The notes below the pieces were generated by a model, which saw only the letters and a program-made list of their open reading frames with translations, had not been told where the DNA came from and made no database searches. Below are positions 44,438-53,133 of a stretch of 64,000 nucleotides of DNA, one piece after another. Positions within the stretch are counted from its first letter, which is position 1. Each line of letters starts with the position of its first letter. The stretch is from Exiguobacterium algae (lineage in GTDB: Bacteria; Bacillota; Bacilli; Exiguobacteriales; Exiguobacteriaceae), in contig NZ_JACSKZ010000004.1 of NCBI RefSeq assembly GCF_018617875.1, positions 62,001 through 126,000 on the forward strand, written 5' to 3'. A program made the translations under genes and the position numbers.

Positions 44438-44485
44438 TTAGTCGAGCAATCGCTATTCACGTACTCCTCGTTGAGTCATTTACAA

Positions 44486-44571
44486 TCGATCATGGCAAAC
44501 CTACTGAAAAGTAGCGACGCAAAGCTATAGGGGCTAAAGACAACCTGTCCACGCCAGCCAGTTACCGTTAC
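44486..44571 (+). ncRNA. Cyclic-di-GMP-I (GEMM) riboswitch aptamer
   Basis: The conserved string GGCAAACC is followed by the stem CTACT-GAAA-AGTAG with its GAAA tetraloop, then GCGACGCAAAGCTATAGGG-GCTAAAG and the 3' block GCCAGCCAGTTACCG. This order is diagnostic of the GEMM class I aptamer, which binds c-di-GMP. A terminator begins right after it, so it likely controls transcription elongation. Confidence 0.88.
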
Positions 44572-44608
44572 AAGTACATCTCCTTGTTGACGGAGGTGTA
44601 CTTTTTTT
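44572..44608 (+). terminator. Riboswitch expression-platform terminator
   Basis: AAGTACATCTCC / GGAGGTGTACTT stem with a T run, ending 18 bases before the lipoprotein start. Whether c-di-GMP turns it on or off was not resolved. Confidence 0.85.
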
Positions 44609-44626
44609 GAAGAAAGGAGGAAACAA

Positions 44627-45124
44627 GTGCGCCATTTATTGACTTATGTACTTTTGTTGCTCACAAGTACATTACTCGCAGGATGTGGAGAGGACACCCA
44701 AACTAGCTTGCCACAAGAAAACCGAGTAGCTATGTATACAAACGAATCAAACGGAATCACCATTTACGAAAATTCTGAATGGCAGTTCGATTCGGAGAAT
44801 GTTACGAAAAACCTAAATATCAAACTGAGTCACCCTGAAAAATTAAATGCCCTCATTACAACGGTTACACCTGAAAAAACGTTTACCATGATCAAAGATG
44901 AGTTACGTGCAAGTACTGGTGACATTGAAGTAATCGAGGAATCCGACCATACCTTTTCTTTCAAATCAACATTAGAGAATGCAGTTCAAACAGATGTATA
45001 TTTCAAAACGAACAATGGACGTAAACACGCTCTTATGATTTTTATGTCCCCTGCTTCGACGCACGAAGAAGTTACACCTTACATAGACAGTCTACTGAAC
45101 CATGTGGAATTTAAAAACGAATAG
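44627..45124 (+). CDS. Lipoprotein under c-di-GMP riboswitch control
   Basis: 165 residues with a lipobox (STLLAGC) and a small beta-rich domain (NGITIYENSEWQF ... LNALITTVTPEKTF ... YIDSLLNHVEF), reminiscent of PsbP-like/DUF lipoproteins. No enzyme motif. The GTG start at 44627 has AAAGGAGGAAACAA. It is 11 bases before the DUF5667-like gene and shares its transcript. A surface or biofilm role is inferred from the riboswitch. Confidence 0.8.
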   Translation: MRHLLTYVLLLLTSTLLAGCGEDTQTSLPQENRVAMYTNESNGITIYENSEWQFDSENVTKNLNIKLSHPEKLNALITTVTPEKTFTMIKDELRASTGDIEVIEESDHTFSFKSTLENAVQTDVYFKTNNGRKHALMIFMSPASTHEEVTPYIDSLLNHVEFKNE

Positions 45125-45135
45125 GAGTGTTTTGA

Positions 45136-46158
45136 ATGAAAAAAGAACTAGTCACTTTAGTATTAGGAACGAGTATGTTCGTCGGAGGCCATGCTTTCGC
45201 AGAAGAGGCCGAAACGGTCATTAGCCCTGATTCAGAACTTTATGATACAACGAGAATGATGGAAGAAATCGAATATGAGTTGACAGAAGATGCTAGCGAT
45301 CGCGCAATCTTACAAGACCAATACGCGACAGAACGACTTGAAGAATCTGAAGTTGCCATTGAAAACGGGGATGTGGAAACGGCAGAAGAATTGCTAGAAG
45401 AAGCAAACGAAAGTGCCGAGCAAGCCGACGAAGACTTGACTGAGGCTAGCACTTCAGAAGAAGAGGATGCTGAAGAAGTTGAAGAAATCGAAAAAGAATT
45501 TTCGAACAGCATCGAAAAGCACGCCCTCGTTTTAGAAAAATTGTTGGCTCACAAACAACTTTCTGATAAAACGAAATTCGGTATCTCAAACGCCATTAAA
45601 CAACTCGAGCGAATCATGGAACGTGCTGAGAAGCGTGAAGAGTTAAAAGCTCAATATGCTGCAGGCGAAATTACAGAAGAAGAATTCGAAGCTGGAATGA
45701 AAGCGATCGCGAAAAGCTACAAAAAACACGGTCGTATGACAGAAGAAGATTCTACAACAGATGAAGCCACAACAGAAGAATCAGCTGAGACGACAGAAGT
45801 AGAAGACATGGATACAGAAGAAGTCGATACTGAAGAAGTCGATACTGATGAAATCACAGAGGATGCGGTAACTGAAGAAGACGTCGAACTCGAGGACGAA
45901 GCGTCCACTACAGAAGAAGCAGACCTTGAAGACGAAGAAGAAAAGACAGAGGCTGAAAAGCAAGCCGCACAAGCTGAAAAAGAACGTCAAAAAGAAGCTC
46001 GTGAAGCTGAGAAAGAGCGTCGTCAGGAAGCCCGTGAAGCTGAGAAACAACGCCGTGAAGAGGCTCGTGAAGCCGAGAAAGAGCGTCGTCAAGAAGCTCG
46101 TGAAGCCGGAAAAAAAGGTAACTCTGAATCAAAAGAAAATAAAAAGAACCGCGACTAA
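45136..46158 (+). CDS. Secreted, extremely charged DUF5667-like protein
   Basis: 340 residues. Signal peptide (to AFA), then a DUF5667-like helical domain (SPDSELYDTTRMMEEIEYEL ... ATERLEESEVAIENGDVETAEELLEEANE), a second helical segment (residues 115-200), a Thr/Glu/Asp-rich stretch with EEVDTEEVDTDE repeats, and a C-terminal run of AEKERRQEAREAEK heptads expected to form a single alpha-helix or coiled coil. No wall-anchor motif. It may be an extracellular matrix or metal-binding protein; this is inference. Confidence 0.8.
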   Translation: MKKELVTLVLGTSMFVGGHAFAEEAETVISPDSELYDTTRMMEEIEYELTEDASDRAILQDQYATERLEESEVAIENGDVETAEELLEEANESAEQADEDLTEASTSEEEDAEEVEEIEKEFSNSIEKHALVLEKLLAHKQLSDKTKFGISNAIKQLERIMERAEKREELKAQYAAGEITEEEFEAGMKAIAKSYKKHGRMTEEDSTTDEATTEESAETTEVEDMDTEEVDTEEVDTDEITEDAVTEEDVELEDEASTTEEADLEDEEEKTEAEKQAAQAEKERQKEAREAEKERRQEAREAEKQRREEAREAEKERRQEAREAGKKGNSESKENKKNRD

Positions 46159-46165
46159 TCCATTC

Positions 46166-46201
46166 AAAAAAGGAGCTTGCTACGAGGCAGGCTCCTTTTA
46201 T
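46166..46201. terminator. Bidirectional terminator
   Basis: AAAAGGAGC-TTGC / GCAGGCTCCTTTT stem between convergent genes. Confidence 0.8.
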
Positions 46202-46770
46202 TCTTGAGAAGATTCTCCTGTATGCTGTCGTAGCCACTTCCCATCGACTGGTCCCGTATGTTTCGCCACGATCACCCCGTCGCGATCAATCACATACGTG
46301 GTAGGTAGCGCCACAATTCTATACGTTTGTTCAACCGAGCCGGTACGGTCTAATAATATCGGAAACGACGCCGGAACTTCTTCTAAAAACACCTCTACGT
46401 CCTCCACTCCACGCCGTTCGTTTTTAGTGACATTTACTCCGAGGACCGGAATGCCTTCCTCTTCCGAAAATGTAATCAGCTCCGGAAACTCCTCACGACA
46501 CGGCGGGCACCAGGATGCCCAAAAGTTCAATACAATCGTCTCTCCTCTATATTGCGACAAGGCGGTTTCTTCCCCATCAATGGACGCTAATTCAAAGTCG
46601 GGTGCTTTTCGCCCCACTTCAAGACCGCCCAACACATCCTCATTCTCCACTTGAGAAGCCGTTTGTTCTGTTTTCAAACTCATCATATATTCTTCATAGC
46701 CTTTGTATGCCAAGCCGGCTATGAACAGCAGGAGTAACGTACTGATTAGGATTCTTTGTAAATTCATCAT
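46198..46770 (-). CDS. Membrane-anchored thioredoxin (ResA/TlpA-like)
   Basis: 190 residues: N-terminal membrane anchor (ILISTLLLLFIAGLAYKG), then a thioredoxin fold with VLNFWASWCPPCREEFPEL (active site CPPC) and the cis-Pro region VALPTTYVIDRDG. Such proteins reduce extracytoplasmic cysteines, often for cytochrome c or CuA assembly. It is monocistronic, so a partner is not indicated. The second ATG has the better spacing to AGAGG. Confidence 0.88.
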   Translation of the reverse strand: MMNLQRILISTLLLLFIAGLAYKGYEEYMMSLKTEQTASQVENEDVLGGLEVGRKAPDFELASIDGEETALSQYRGETIVLNFWASWCPPCREEFPELITFSEEEGIPVLGVNVTKNERRGVEDVEVFLEEVPASFPILLDRTGSVEQTYRIVALPTTYVIDRDGVIVAKHTGPVDGKWLRQHTGESSQE

Positions 46771-46841
46771 TTACCTCTTGTTTGTTTTACTTAAGATTTC
46801 TACACTTAACTTATCACATTTGTCAAAGGAGCGGATGAATT

Positions 46842-47696
46842 GTGCAACTTCAAAATGATCACGTACGCATCACGTTAAAAGCTCAAGGGGCGGAGATGAC
46901 GAGTTGGAAAGTGAAGGACACCGAACTATTGTGGCAGGGCGATCCAACCTACTGGGGACGACAAGCCCCTATTCTCTTTCCTATCGTCGGCCGATTACTA
47001 GATGACCGCTACCTTTATGAAGGCTCGATTTATTCGATGAGTCAACACGGATTTGCCCGTGATGAATTTTTTGAAATCGAATCAATTTCAGATTCACATG
47101 CCCGTTTCATCCTTGAAGATACACCTGAAACACGCACACACTATCCTTTCCCATTCAAATTGACAGTCGAATACCGGTTAGTCGGTGAAGAATTAACCGT
47201 GACCTATCATGTCTATAATTCAGGACTGTCTCCTTTACCATTCAGCATCGGTGGTCACCCTGCCTTCAACGTTCCATTTGCCGGCGGTGATTTCGAGGAG
47301 TATGTCATTGATTTCGGAGAAACACGTACGCTCGATCGTCTGTTGTTGGATGGTCCCTATTTAACAGGCGCCTATCAACCACTCGGTGAACGCCGGTTCC
47401 TGCCTCTTACACGATCGCTTTTTGACTACGATGCGTTAATTTTTGAGAATATCGAGTATGCCGCGATCCGTCATCAACCGACCGGACAAGCAATCGTGAT
47501 GGAAAGTCCCGGTTTCACCCATTTCGGAGTCTGGTCACCACCGCATAAAGACGCCCCCTTTGTTTGTTTGGAACCATGGTTTGGCCACGCAGACTACAAA
47601 GGACATCGAAAAGATTTGTCCCAAAAGGAAGGGATTCAGCTGTTACCCCCGAAAGAATCATTCGAATCCACCTATACACTTTATCTCGAATCATGA
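46842..47696 (+). CDS. Aldose 1-epimerase family protein (LacX-like)
   Basis: 284 residues of the galactose-mutarotase fold that interconverts sugar anomers or hexose-6-phosphates. Conserved blocks: LFPIVGRL, HGFARDEFFE, YPFPFKL, SIGGHPAFNVPF and CLEPWFG. The start is GTG with AAAGGAGCGGATGAATT upstream. It belongs to the shorter LacX/YihR branch, without the full GalM length. Confidence 0.85.
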   Translation: MQLQNDHVRITLKAQGAEMTSWKVKDTELLWQGDPTYWGRQAPILFPIVGRLLDDRYLYEGSIYSMSQHGFARDEFFEIESISDSHARFILEDTPETRTHYPFPFKLTVEYRLVGEELTVTYHVYNSGLSPLPFSIGGHPAFNVPFAGGDFEEYVIDFGETRTLDRLLLDGPYLTGAYQPLGERRFLPLTRSLFDYDALIFENIEYAAIRHQPTGQAIVMESPGFTHFGVWSPPHKDAPFVCLEPWFGHADYKGHRKDLSQKEGIQLLPPKESFESTYTLYLES

Positions 47697-47730
47697 AAAA
47701 GGCTGGTCGACTCTTGTCGGCCAGCCTTCG
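47696..47730. terminator. Terminator between epimerase and PspC genes
   Basis: AAGGCTGG / CCAGCCTT stem; the T run is on the minus strand. Confidence 0.7.
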
Positions 47731-47738
47731 ATTTATTA

Positions 47739-47957
47739 TTAGAAACGCTCTTCTTGCTCCACTTCATATTCTGAAGGTGGTTTTTTCATGATAATCGCGA
47801 GCACAATATAGATTAAGATCCCCGGACCACCCAGTAGGGCAAGCGCGACAAACAACAAGCGCATGATGGTTACATCTACCCCCAAATAACGTCCGAGACC
47901 AGAACATACCCCGGCAATCATTTGATTGGACGGGTCTTTATACAGCTTCCGTTCCAT
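47739..47957 (-). CDS. PspC-domain protein
   Basis: 72 residues forming a single PspC domain: LYKDPSNQMIAGVCSGLGRYLGVDVTIMRLLFVAL then a membrane helix (GPGILIYIVLAIIM) and an acidic tail. PspC proteins take part in envelope-stress responses. Its ATG follows GAGGAGAAGATGAT. It lies 22 bases after the SDR gene on the same strand. Confidence 0.88.
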   Translation of the reverse strand: MERKLYKDPSNQMIAGVCSGLGRYLGVDVTIMRLLFVALALLGGPGILIYIVLAIIMKKPPSEYEVEQEERF

Positions 47958-47979
47958 ATCATCTTCTCCTCAACTTATA

Positions 47980-48684
47980 TTATCGTTGTGGTCGGCGCAA
48001 TGTCGTTCTACCACCCTGCGCAACCTCTCCACGTCCTTCAAAATCAAGTGCTTCATTAATCGGCGTACTGCCTGATTTGATTTCGATTCGACGACCATAT
48101 AATCCACGGTTGTCAAGCGCTGCAGCAATGACTGTCGCAACATCCGTTTCTGAGATTGTAGCCCCATCGGCGTCTTTCAAGTCTTCAGACGCTTCAATCG
48201 AACCTTTACCTGACTCATCGACAATGGCCACCGGACAAATGATTGTATAGTTCAAACCGCTATGTTCGATGTATTCATCAGCCGCATTGTTTGCTGACAA
48301 AAAATTAAAGTGTTCTTTCGGTGCTGCGTTCGGTTGATCTGCACCGTAGGCACTTAAAAGTACTACGTGGCGTACACGTTCTTTTTTCGCTGCATCAATT
48401 GCTTTCATGGCCACATTGCGGTCAAGCAGTTCGATTTCCGTACTGGTTCCATCCGCACCTGCAGTAGCAGCAATAATCACAGCGTCTTGCCCCGATGTCG
48501 CCTCGTGAATTTTTTTCTCCAGTTCTTTTTCGACATCAACTGTCAACACATGTGCGCCCATTTTCTCATACTCTGGTTGTAGTTCAGGATAACGAATTAA
48601 AGCGGTCACTTGATGATTTTTCGCTAAACTTTTTAATACACGTTTACCGATCTTTCCTGTTGCTCCAATGACTAATACTTTCAT
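47980..48684 (-). CDS. NAD(P)-binding SDR (YhfK/YwnB-like)
   Basis: 234 residues of the atypical SDR group. The dinucleotide motif VIGATGKIGKRVL is at the N-terminus and the LSAYGADQP stretch replaces the usual catalytic YxxxK site. Such proteins bind NAD(P) and may be redox sensors or reductases. GAGGAGGGAAATTTGA precedes the ATG. Substrate unknown. Confidence 0.85.
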   Translation of the reverse strand: MKVLVIGATGKIGKRVLKSLAKNHQVTALIRYPELQPEYEKMGAHVLTVDVEKELEKKIHEATSGQDAVIIAATAGADGTSTEIELLDRNVAMKAIDAAKKERVRHVVLLSAYGADQPNAAPKEHFNFLSANNAADEYIEHSGLNYTIICPVAIVDESGKGSIEASEDLKDADGATISETDVATVIAAALDNRGLYGRRIEIKSGSTPINEALDFEGRGEVAQGGRTTLRRPQR

Positions 48685-48763
48685 TCAAATTTCCCTCCTC
48701 AAAAGAGTAGTTCATTTGATTAAAATTCCTCTTTAGCCATCGCCTCAAACCCTTTTCTCGAAA

Positions 48764-49951
48764 TTATCTGGTCGTCCCCCAAATTGTTAAATCGAGCGCA
48801 TCTTGAATTTCTTTCACACTCTCTTCGGCCGGCTGATAATAGTACACGTTATTGATATAAGCATCTTGTCCTTCAACCTGCATCTTGTTCACTTCAGGAC
48901 TCATGATCATCGTCAACCCAACAGACGCCATCTGTAGCACGTTCATCTCCAGTCCCATCTCCTCTTTCATAAAACGATACGTTGCTGGAATTTTAGTCCA
49001 TCCAGAGGGGCTTGCGAGCTTCTCAGCTACGGCGGTCATCACCTCGGTTTGACGATTTGACCGCGCTCCGTCCGTATCGGATTTCCGGTGACGTGCATAA
49101 GCAAGTGCCATATCTCCATCCATCGCGTAAGAGACACCTTCTGTATACTCATACGTTTGATTGAACCCTTTCTCGCTGAACGTGTGCGTCGCGGTGACAT
49201 TGACACCTCCAATCAAATCAATGAGTTCCATGAAGGATTCAAATGTGATCACAACTTGACCGTCAATCGTTGCATTCGTTAACCCTTCGACAGCCCCGAT
49301 TGTACAATCAGCCCCGCCATAGGCGAACGCATGCGTGATTTTGTCTCCTTCCCGCTCCGGTTCACAAGGAATCGCCGTGTACGTATCTCTTGGAATCGAT
49401 ACATTTTGAACGGTACGTGACCGTGGGACAAACTCCATCAATTGAAGAGAATCTGTGCGCGATCCAGACAAAGATTCCCCGACACGGGCGTCACTTCCCA
49501 TCACCAAGAAGGTGAATGGCGAGGTTGCCAAGTAACCGACGAGAATGAATAAAAGGAGGAACAGCATGAACGCTTTTCCTTTCCATTTTCGCTGACGTTT
49601 CACTTTTTCAGGTTTTCGGTCTTCTGCTCCTCTATTGGCGGCAGATGAAGTCCGGTCCGGACGCTGTTCTCGTTTCGGACGCTTTCTTCCTCCACTTTGA
49701 CCGCGAAACAACGACCGGGCGTTCCCGCGTTTCTTCCGGTATTGATCGGACTCTTTTCTGACAGAGGTTTGATCGATCGTGCCTTCTGGCGATTGGTATG
49801 CATCTGGACCCTCTGACGGAGCATCCTCCACGAAAGCTGAATCACCTTCGTTTCCTGGAGCGTCCGATTCTGATGTTTCTTTATATTCTTGATCAAACGC
49901 TTGTTCACGTTTCTTTCGTTCGACACGCGAAAGCTTTTGTTCATCCTTCAT
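48764..49951 (-). CDS. LytR-CpsA-Psr (LCP) family wall-polymer ligase
   Basis: 395 residues. A long, highly charged cytoplasmic N-terminus (about 125 residues, Arg/Lys-rich) precedes one membrane helix (FMLFLLLFILVGYLATSPFTF) and the LCP domain: MGSDAR, GSRTDSLQL, NVSIPRDTYT, KITHAFAYGG, LAYARHR-SDTDGARSNRQ. LCP enzymes join teichoic acids or capsule to peptidoglycan from lipid-linked precursors. The charged N-terminal region is longer than usual. Confidence 0.9.
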   Translation of the reverse strand: MKDEQKLSRVERKKREQAFDQEYKETSESDAPGNEGDSAFVEDAPSEGPDAYQSPEGTIDQTSVRKESDQYRKKRGNARSLFRGQSGGRKRPKREQRPDRTSSAANRGAEDRKPEKVKRQRKWKGKAFMLFLLLFILVGYLATSPFTFLVMGSDARVGESLSGSRTDSLQLMEFVPRSRTVQNVSIPRDTYTAIPCEPEREGDKITHAFAYGGADCTIGAVEGLTNATIDGQVVITFESFMELIDLIGGVNVTATHTFSEKGFNQTYEYTEGVSYAMDGDMALAYARHRKSDTDGARSNRQTEVMTAVAEKLASPSGWTKIPATYRFMKEEMGLEMNVLQMASVGLTMIMSPEVNKMQVEGQDAYINNVYYYQPAEESVKEIQDALDLTIWGTTR

Positions 49952-50149
49952 CTCATATTACCTCAACTTTTCTGATTTTCTTTATTATCATGGACCGTCA
50001 CGATTCTGACAACGATTCTGCAAAAAATCCGCCTCAAGCATGAGTTGCGTGGGTTGTTTCAAACGAAAAGGGGGAAAGGAATAATAATTGGTGTATGCCT
50101 AAATACAAAAACAATGATAAATGATGTTTTAGAAAGGGGGAGAGAGCTG

Positions 50150-51064
50150 ATGCGCATCGGGAAATTACGCATGGTGTTAGAACAGTATGGCGAAGCCACG
50201 TTACGTGATTTAATCGTTGAAATGTATCGTCAAATGCCTAAACAAACCATTGAAGAACACGATATTGATTTTATGATTGGTCAGTACTTGCGCTATAAAG
50301 AGAAAAAATTGTCAGAAGAACGCCATTCGCTCTCACAGACCATCACACTCGCTGAACGTTTTGTCGATCTCGCCTATGACCAACTCTATCTTCGACCCAA
50401 TCAAATCATGAGCGAACGCGATCAGAAAAACTGGTATATCCATGCAAAAAAAATCATTCGCGATTTATCTCACTATGCGGAAGATAGTATGGAAGCCCGG
50501 ACGATGTATGAAGAGATGTTTTATCTCCTCTCGACATCAGCCGGCGAAGAACCGTTGTTCTCAACGAGCGATCCCTTCCGTCTGTTGAAACTTTCGCAAG
50601 TGGAGATGTTGGCAAAACTGATCCACTATTACCAGTTGGATGCTCCGACGGATGAAGTGTGGATTGACCGCTCACTTTACACCGCTCTTCATGTGCCAAA
50701 GGACGTCGACTCTACACGAATCGATTTATTGGATACGCTGTTAATGGAACCGACCTCGCCAACCACACGTAAAATCTTACATCTTCGTCTGTTGGGCTTA
50801 TGTGAACGAATGCTTGAAAAGTCACAGACGGATGAAGCGGCGCTTGAAAACTATCAAGCCTTAAAAATGTTAGAATTGCGCTTACTCGTTGAACAAGGTG
50901 ATTTGACAGAGGCGGAGCAGAAATTTTTCTCTGAGTACATTCCATTCTTTTCACATCGGTCTGAACCCTTTAAAGTCTACGTGGACTTTTTGGAAAGTCA
51001 TGGTCATTCAGATGAAACGAAACGCTTAAAGCGGCTCGCTAAAGAGAAACGAATCCAGTTTTAA
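50150..51064 (+). CDS. Hypothetical helical protein
   Basis: 304 residues, all-helical and cytosolic by composition, with no recognised motif. The N-terminus MRIGKLRMVLEQYGEATLRDLIVEMYRQM and the tail SHGHSDETKRLKRLAKEKRIQF are conserved-looking but unassigned; the body may form TPR-like helix pairs. The start at 50150 has AAAGGGGGAGAGAGCTG, clearly better than the ATG at 50045. It is divergent from the LCP gene. Confidence 0.7.
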   Translation: MRIGKLRMVLEQYGEATLRDLIVEMYRQMPKQTIEEHDIDFMIGQYLRYKEKKLSEERHSLSQTITLAERFVDLAYDQLYLRPNQIMSERDQKNWYIHAKKIIRDLSHYAEDSMEARTMYEEMFYLLSTSAGEEPLFSTSDPFRLLKLSQVEMLAKLIHYYQLDAPTDEVWIDRSLYTALHVPKDVDSTRIDLLDTLLMEPTSPTTRKILHLRLLGLCERMLEKSQTDEAALENYQALKMLELRLLVEQGDLTEAEQKFFSEYIPFFSHRSEPFKVYVDFLESHGHSDETKRLKRLAKEKRIQF

Positions 51065-51127
51065 TGGTTCCCGTCTCAAACCGTATATCGTCCGATTCAC
51101 TCAGAAACAAGATGTCGACTGAAGCAT

Positions 51128-51164
51128 AAAAAAAGGGAGCCAATCGACGTCGTCGATTGGCTCC
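51128..51164 (-). terminator. Strong leftward terminator
   Basis: A 14 bp perfect stem (GGAGCCAATCGACG and complement) with the T run only on the minus strand. The nearest minus-strand gene ends 140 bases away, so it may end a separate RNA. Confidence 0.8.
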
Positions 51165-51262
51165 AATACATGATATGAACGAGGGGTGTTCATCTGAAAA
51201 GGAGGACAGAAAGTTGGTGCAGAACTTCCTTCCTACAAAACTAGTATAAAATATTTATTGAA
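51128..51262 (-). ncRNA. Candidate small RNA with anti-SD segment
   Basis: Leftward transcription into the terminator at 51128-51164 would yield an RNA of about 110-135 bases that includes CTGTCCTCCTTTTC (51197-51210), a perfect complement to strong Shine-Dalgarno sequences. A perfect cre (51291-51304) and TTCACA/CATGAT promoter-like elements lie just upstream. No ORF over 30 codons is supported. Unproven. Confidence 0.35.
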
Positions 51263-51290
51263 ACCGTTATCATGGAAGATATTGCATTTT

Positions 51291-51304
51291 TGTGAACGTT
51301 TTCA
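51291..51304 (-). promoter_or_regulatory. Perfect cre site
   Basis: TGTGAACGTTTTCA fits the CcpA consensus TGWNANCGNTNWCA at every position. It lies between the 3' end of the 51307 gene and the candidate small RNA. Confidence 0.55.
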
Positions 51305-51306
51305 CG

Positions 51307-51534
51307 TTATTCGATTGAATTGATGATCCCGAGCCCAATGACTGATAAAAATACAATGAGTACAAAGATATAGACCATTTCATTCGGGGAGCGGAACCCT
51401 TCGTAGATCTCTACTTCTTCTTCAACAACAATATTCTCATGTACCACGATTGGCTCTGTTGCTGCTTTAGCGATAGAGGGCGAACCCACGAACAATAACA
51501 AGAGGACAAGGCAGGCACTGTACATGTATTTCAT
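51307..51534 (-). CDS. Small secreted/membrane protein
   Basis: 75 residues: signal peptide (SACLVLLLLFVGSPSIAKAA), a short acidic stretch (VVHENIVVEEEVEIYEGF) and a C-terminal helix (MVYIFVLIVFLSVIGLGIINSIE). The start at 51534 follows TAGGAGTCGAAAT. No family recognised. It may be processed or remain a two-pass membrane peptide. Confidence 0.65.
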   Translation of the reverse strand: MKYMYSACLVLLLLFVGSPSIAKAATEPIVVHENIVVEEEVEIYEGFRSPNEMVYIFVLIVFLSVIGLGIINSIE

Positions 51535-51797
51535 ATTTCGACTCCTATCTGGCATTTTCATTGTCATTAAGTATAGCACGGAACAACCTGTTTGAATGTG
51601 TTCTTCTAGAAAGCTACCTCTTCATCCGACCCTAATCTGACAAACTCTCCCTCTAATCGATTGAATCGAGCGATGCCACCAACTCTAACTCGGACAAATC
51701 CCTCACGTAACGTTCATAAGAACGACATGCATCTTACGATATGGAAACATTTACAATTTATATGGAGAACCTATTTTATTTGAAAGAAGGAGTCTGC

Positions 51798-52667
51798 TTG
51801 AAGAGAAAGTTACGCTTTACAGAGTGTCGACAAATGTCTCCTAAAGAACGTATTTCCATACAACAGTTATATCTGGATGAAGAAACCCCCATGCTATTAC
51901 CTCCGAAGCCTATGCATAATATTCATGTCGCTTTAGACGACGATTTCCCACTGGCGGCTATTATGGCGAACTTTGAGGAGTACGAACGGGCTCAGATAAT
52001 CCGGTTATCCAAACCAACGTATCGAGATCGTCATGTGTTTCGCAGTCTCGTAGATCGTGTCTGTTTTCAATGGAGTCGAACGAGTTGTGACTCCGTCCTT
52101 TTCTCACTTCGGCAAACGCAACGACACAATCAGGATGAACTGAAAATCTTTCGGGAATTGGGATTCGTGCCTTATCATGAAACACTAATCTATACATTAC
52201 CACTGCTTCCGTTTGAAAAATCTTCTTACCGGAACTGGTACCTGCAGCTGGGTGATTACGCTTCCCGGAATGAGTGGCTGAGCCTTCGAAATCAGTTTTC
52301 CCATCTACTCAGCGAGCCCTTTACCATGACGGGGGAACAGTATCAGAAGTCATGCCGGCTTCAAACTTTATTTTATACCCTGATCTGGTGTGAACTTCCG
52401 GTCGGAATCGTCAAGGCTTGTATTCATCAAAGCCAACTCGTCATACAGGAAATTCACATTGATGGAGATGACGCTTTCTTACGTGAAGCCCTCTCCTTCC
52501 TCCAACAGAAATTCTTTTGTTCGTTCCAGGAATTAGACGAGATGCATCTCGCCATCACGACCCTGCAACCTGATTTACAATTTGCCGCCCGCCAACAAGG
52601 AGCAAGCCATCAACATGTCGGCTATTTTACGATGACCAAACAAACATCCCCCACAATGCAGTTCTAA
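51798..52667 (+). CDS. GNAT-like protein of unknown role
   Basis: 289 residues. Two halves each look like a divergent GNAT domain: FTECRQMSPKERISIQQLY and KIFRELGFVPYHETLIYTL in the first, and VGIVKACIHQSQLVIQEIHI with ALSFLQQKF in the second. The acetyl-CoA loop is not clear, so activity is uncertain. The start is TTG at 51798 with GAAGGAGTCTGC. The 263 bases upstream (51535-51797) show nothing else. Confidence 0.6.
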   Translation: MKRKLRFTECRQMSPKERISIQQLYLDEETPMLLPPKPMHNIHVALDDDFPLAAIMANFEEYERAQIIRLSKPTYRDRHVFRSLVDRVCFQWSRTSCDSVLFSLRQTQRHNQDELKIFRELGFVPYHETLIYTLPLLPFEKSSYRNWYLQLGDYASRNEWLSLRNQFSHLLSEPFTMTGEQYQKSCRLQTLFYTLIWCELPVGIVKACIHQSQLVIQEIHIDGDDAFLREALSFLQQKFFCSFQELDEMHLAITTLQPDLQFAARQQGASHQHVGYFTMTKQTSPTMQF

Positions 52668-52675
52668 CGAAAAAA

Positions 52676-52730
52676 GACGTCGATTCGCAATACACTTTCT
52701 CTAAACAGTGTCATGCGTTTCACGTCTTTT
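52676..52730. terminator. Bidirectional terminator with interior stem
   Basis: AAAAGACGT / ACGTCTTTT outer stem and ACACT / AGTGT inner stem between convergent genes. Confidence 0.6.
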
Positions 52731-53100
52731 ATTCGGCAGCGGTTGTCGATTCCATCGCAAGAGGCGGCATTCCCTTAAACAGTTCGGTCCGTAATCCAAC
52801 ATCTCTTAAGTCCAATGTTTCCGTTCGATTAAACTCGATTTTTCGATCGATGACACTAAACCAATACGTGATTTCCGGTTCATCTTTAAATCGAATCGCA
52901 TAATTCGAGCCGTTCAAATGAAAATCGACTTCTGTTGAAAGTAACTCGGTAGGACCGATTGTCTTGTGTGTCGTCAGCCGCTCGAGGACGACTTGTTCTT
53001 CATGAATTCGATAATCGACAAATGTCGCAAGCGAGAGTCCAAACACAAATGACACTAAAGCGAATGCGCCAATCAAGCCAGTGGTGATTTTTCCATTCAT
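52729..53100 (-). CDS. Hypothetical membrane-anchored protein
   Basis: 123 residues: an N-terminal membrane helix (GLIGAFALVSFVFGLSLATF) and a small extracytoplasmic domain (VDFHLNGSNYAIRFKDEPEITYWFSVIDRKIEF). No family recognised. The start at 53100 follows AAAGGGAGGGACGGCATA. It is divergent from the VOC gene, and the shared spacer holds a long inverted repeat. Confidence 0.65.
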   Translation of the reverse strand: MNGKITTGLIGAFALVSFVFGLSLATFVDYRIHEEQVVLERLTTHKTIGPTELLSTEVDFHLNGSNYAIRFKDEPEITYWFSVIDRKIEFNRTETLDLRDVGLRTELFKGMPPLAMESTTAAE

Positions 53101-53133
53101 TATGCCGTCCCTCCCTTTACCATTATATCGGAT

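Noticed and set aside
45240-46237. Several long minus-strand reading frames opposite the acidic secreted protein
   Set aside because: They are low-complexity Ser- or Phe/Leu-rich mirror products of GAA/GAC-rich codons with no ribosome binding sites.
51214-51252. 12-codon plus-strand ORF with an excellent AAAAGGAGGACAG binding site and TTG start
   Set aside because: It is too short to support and the same bases are better explained as the anti-SD segment of a leftward RNA; kept only as a caution.
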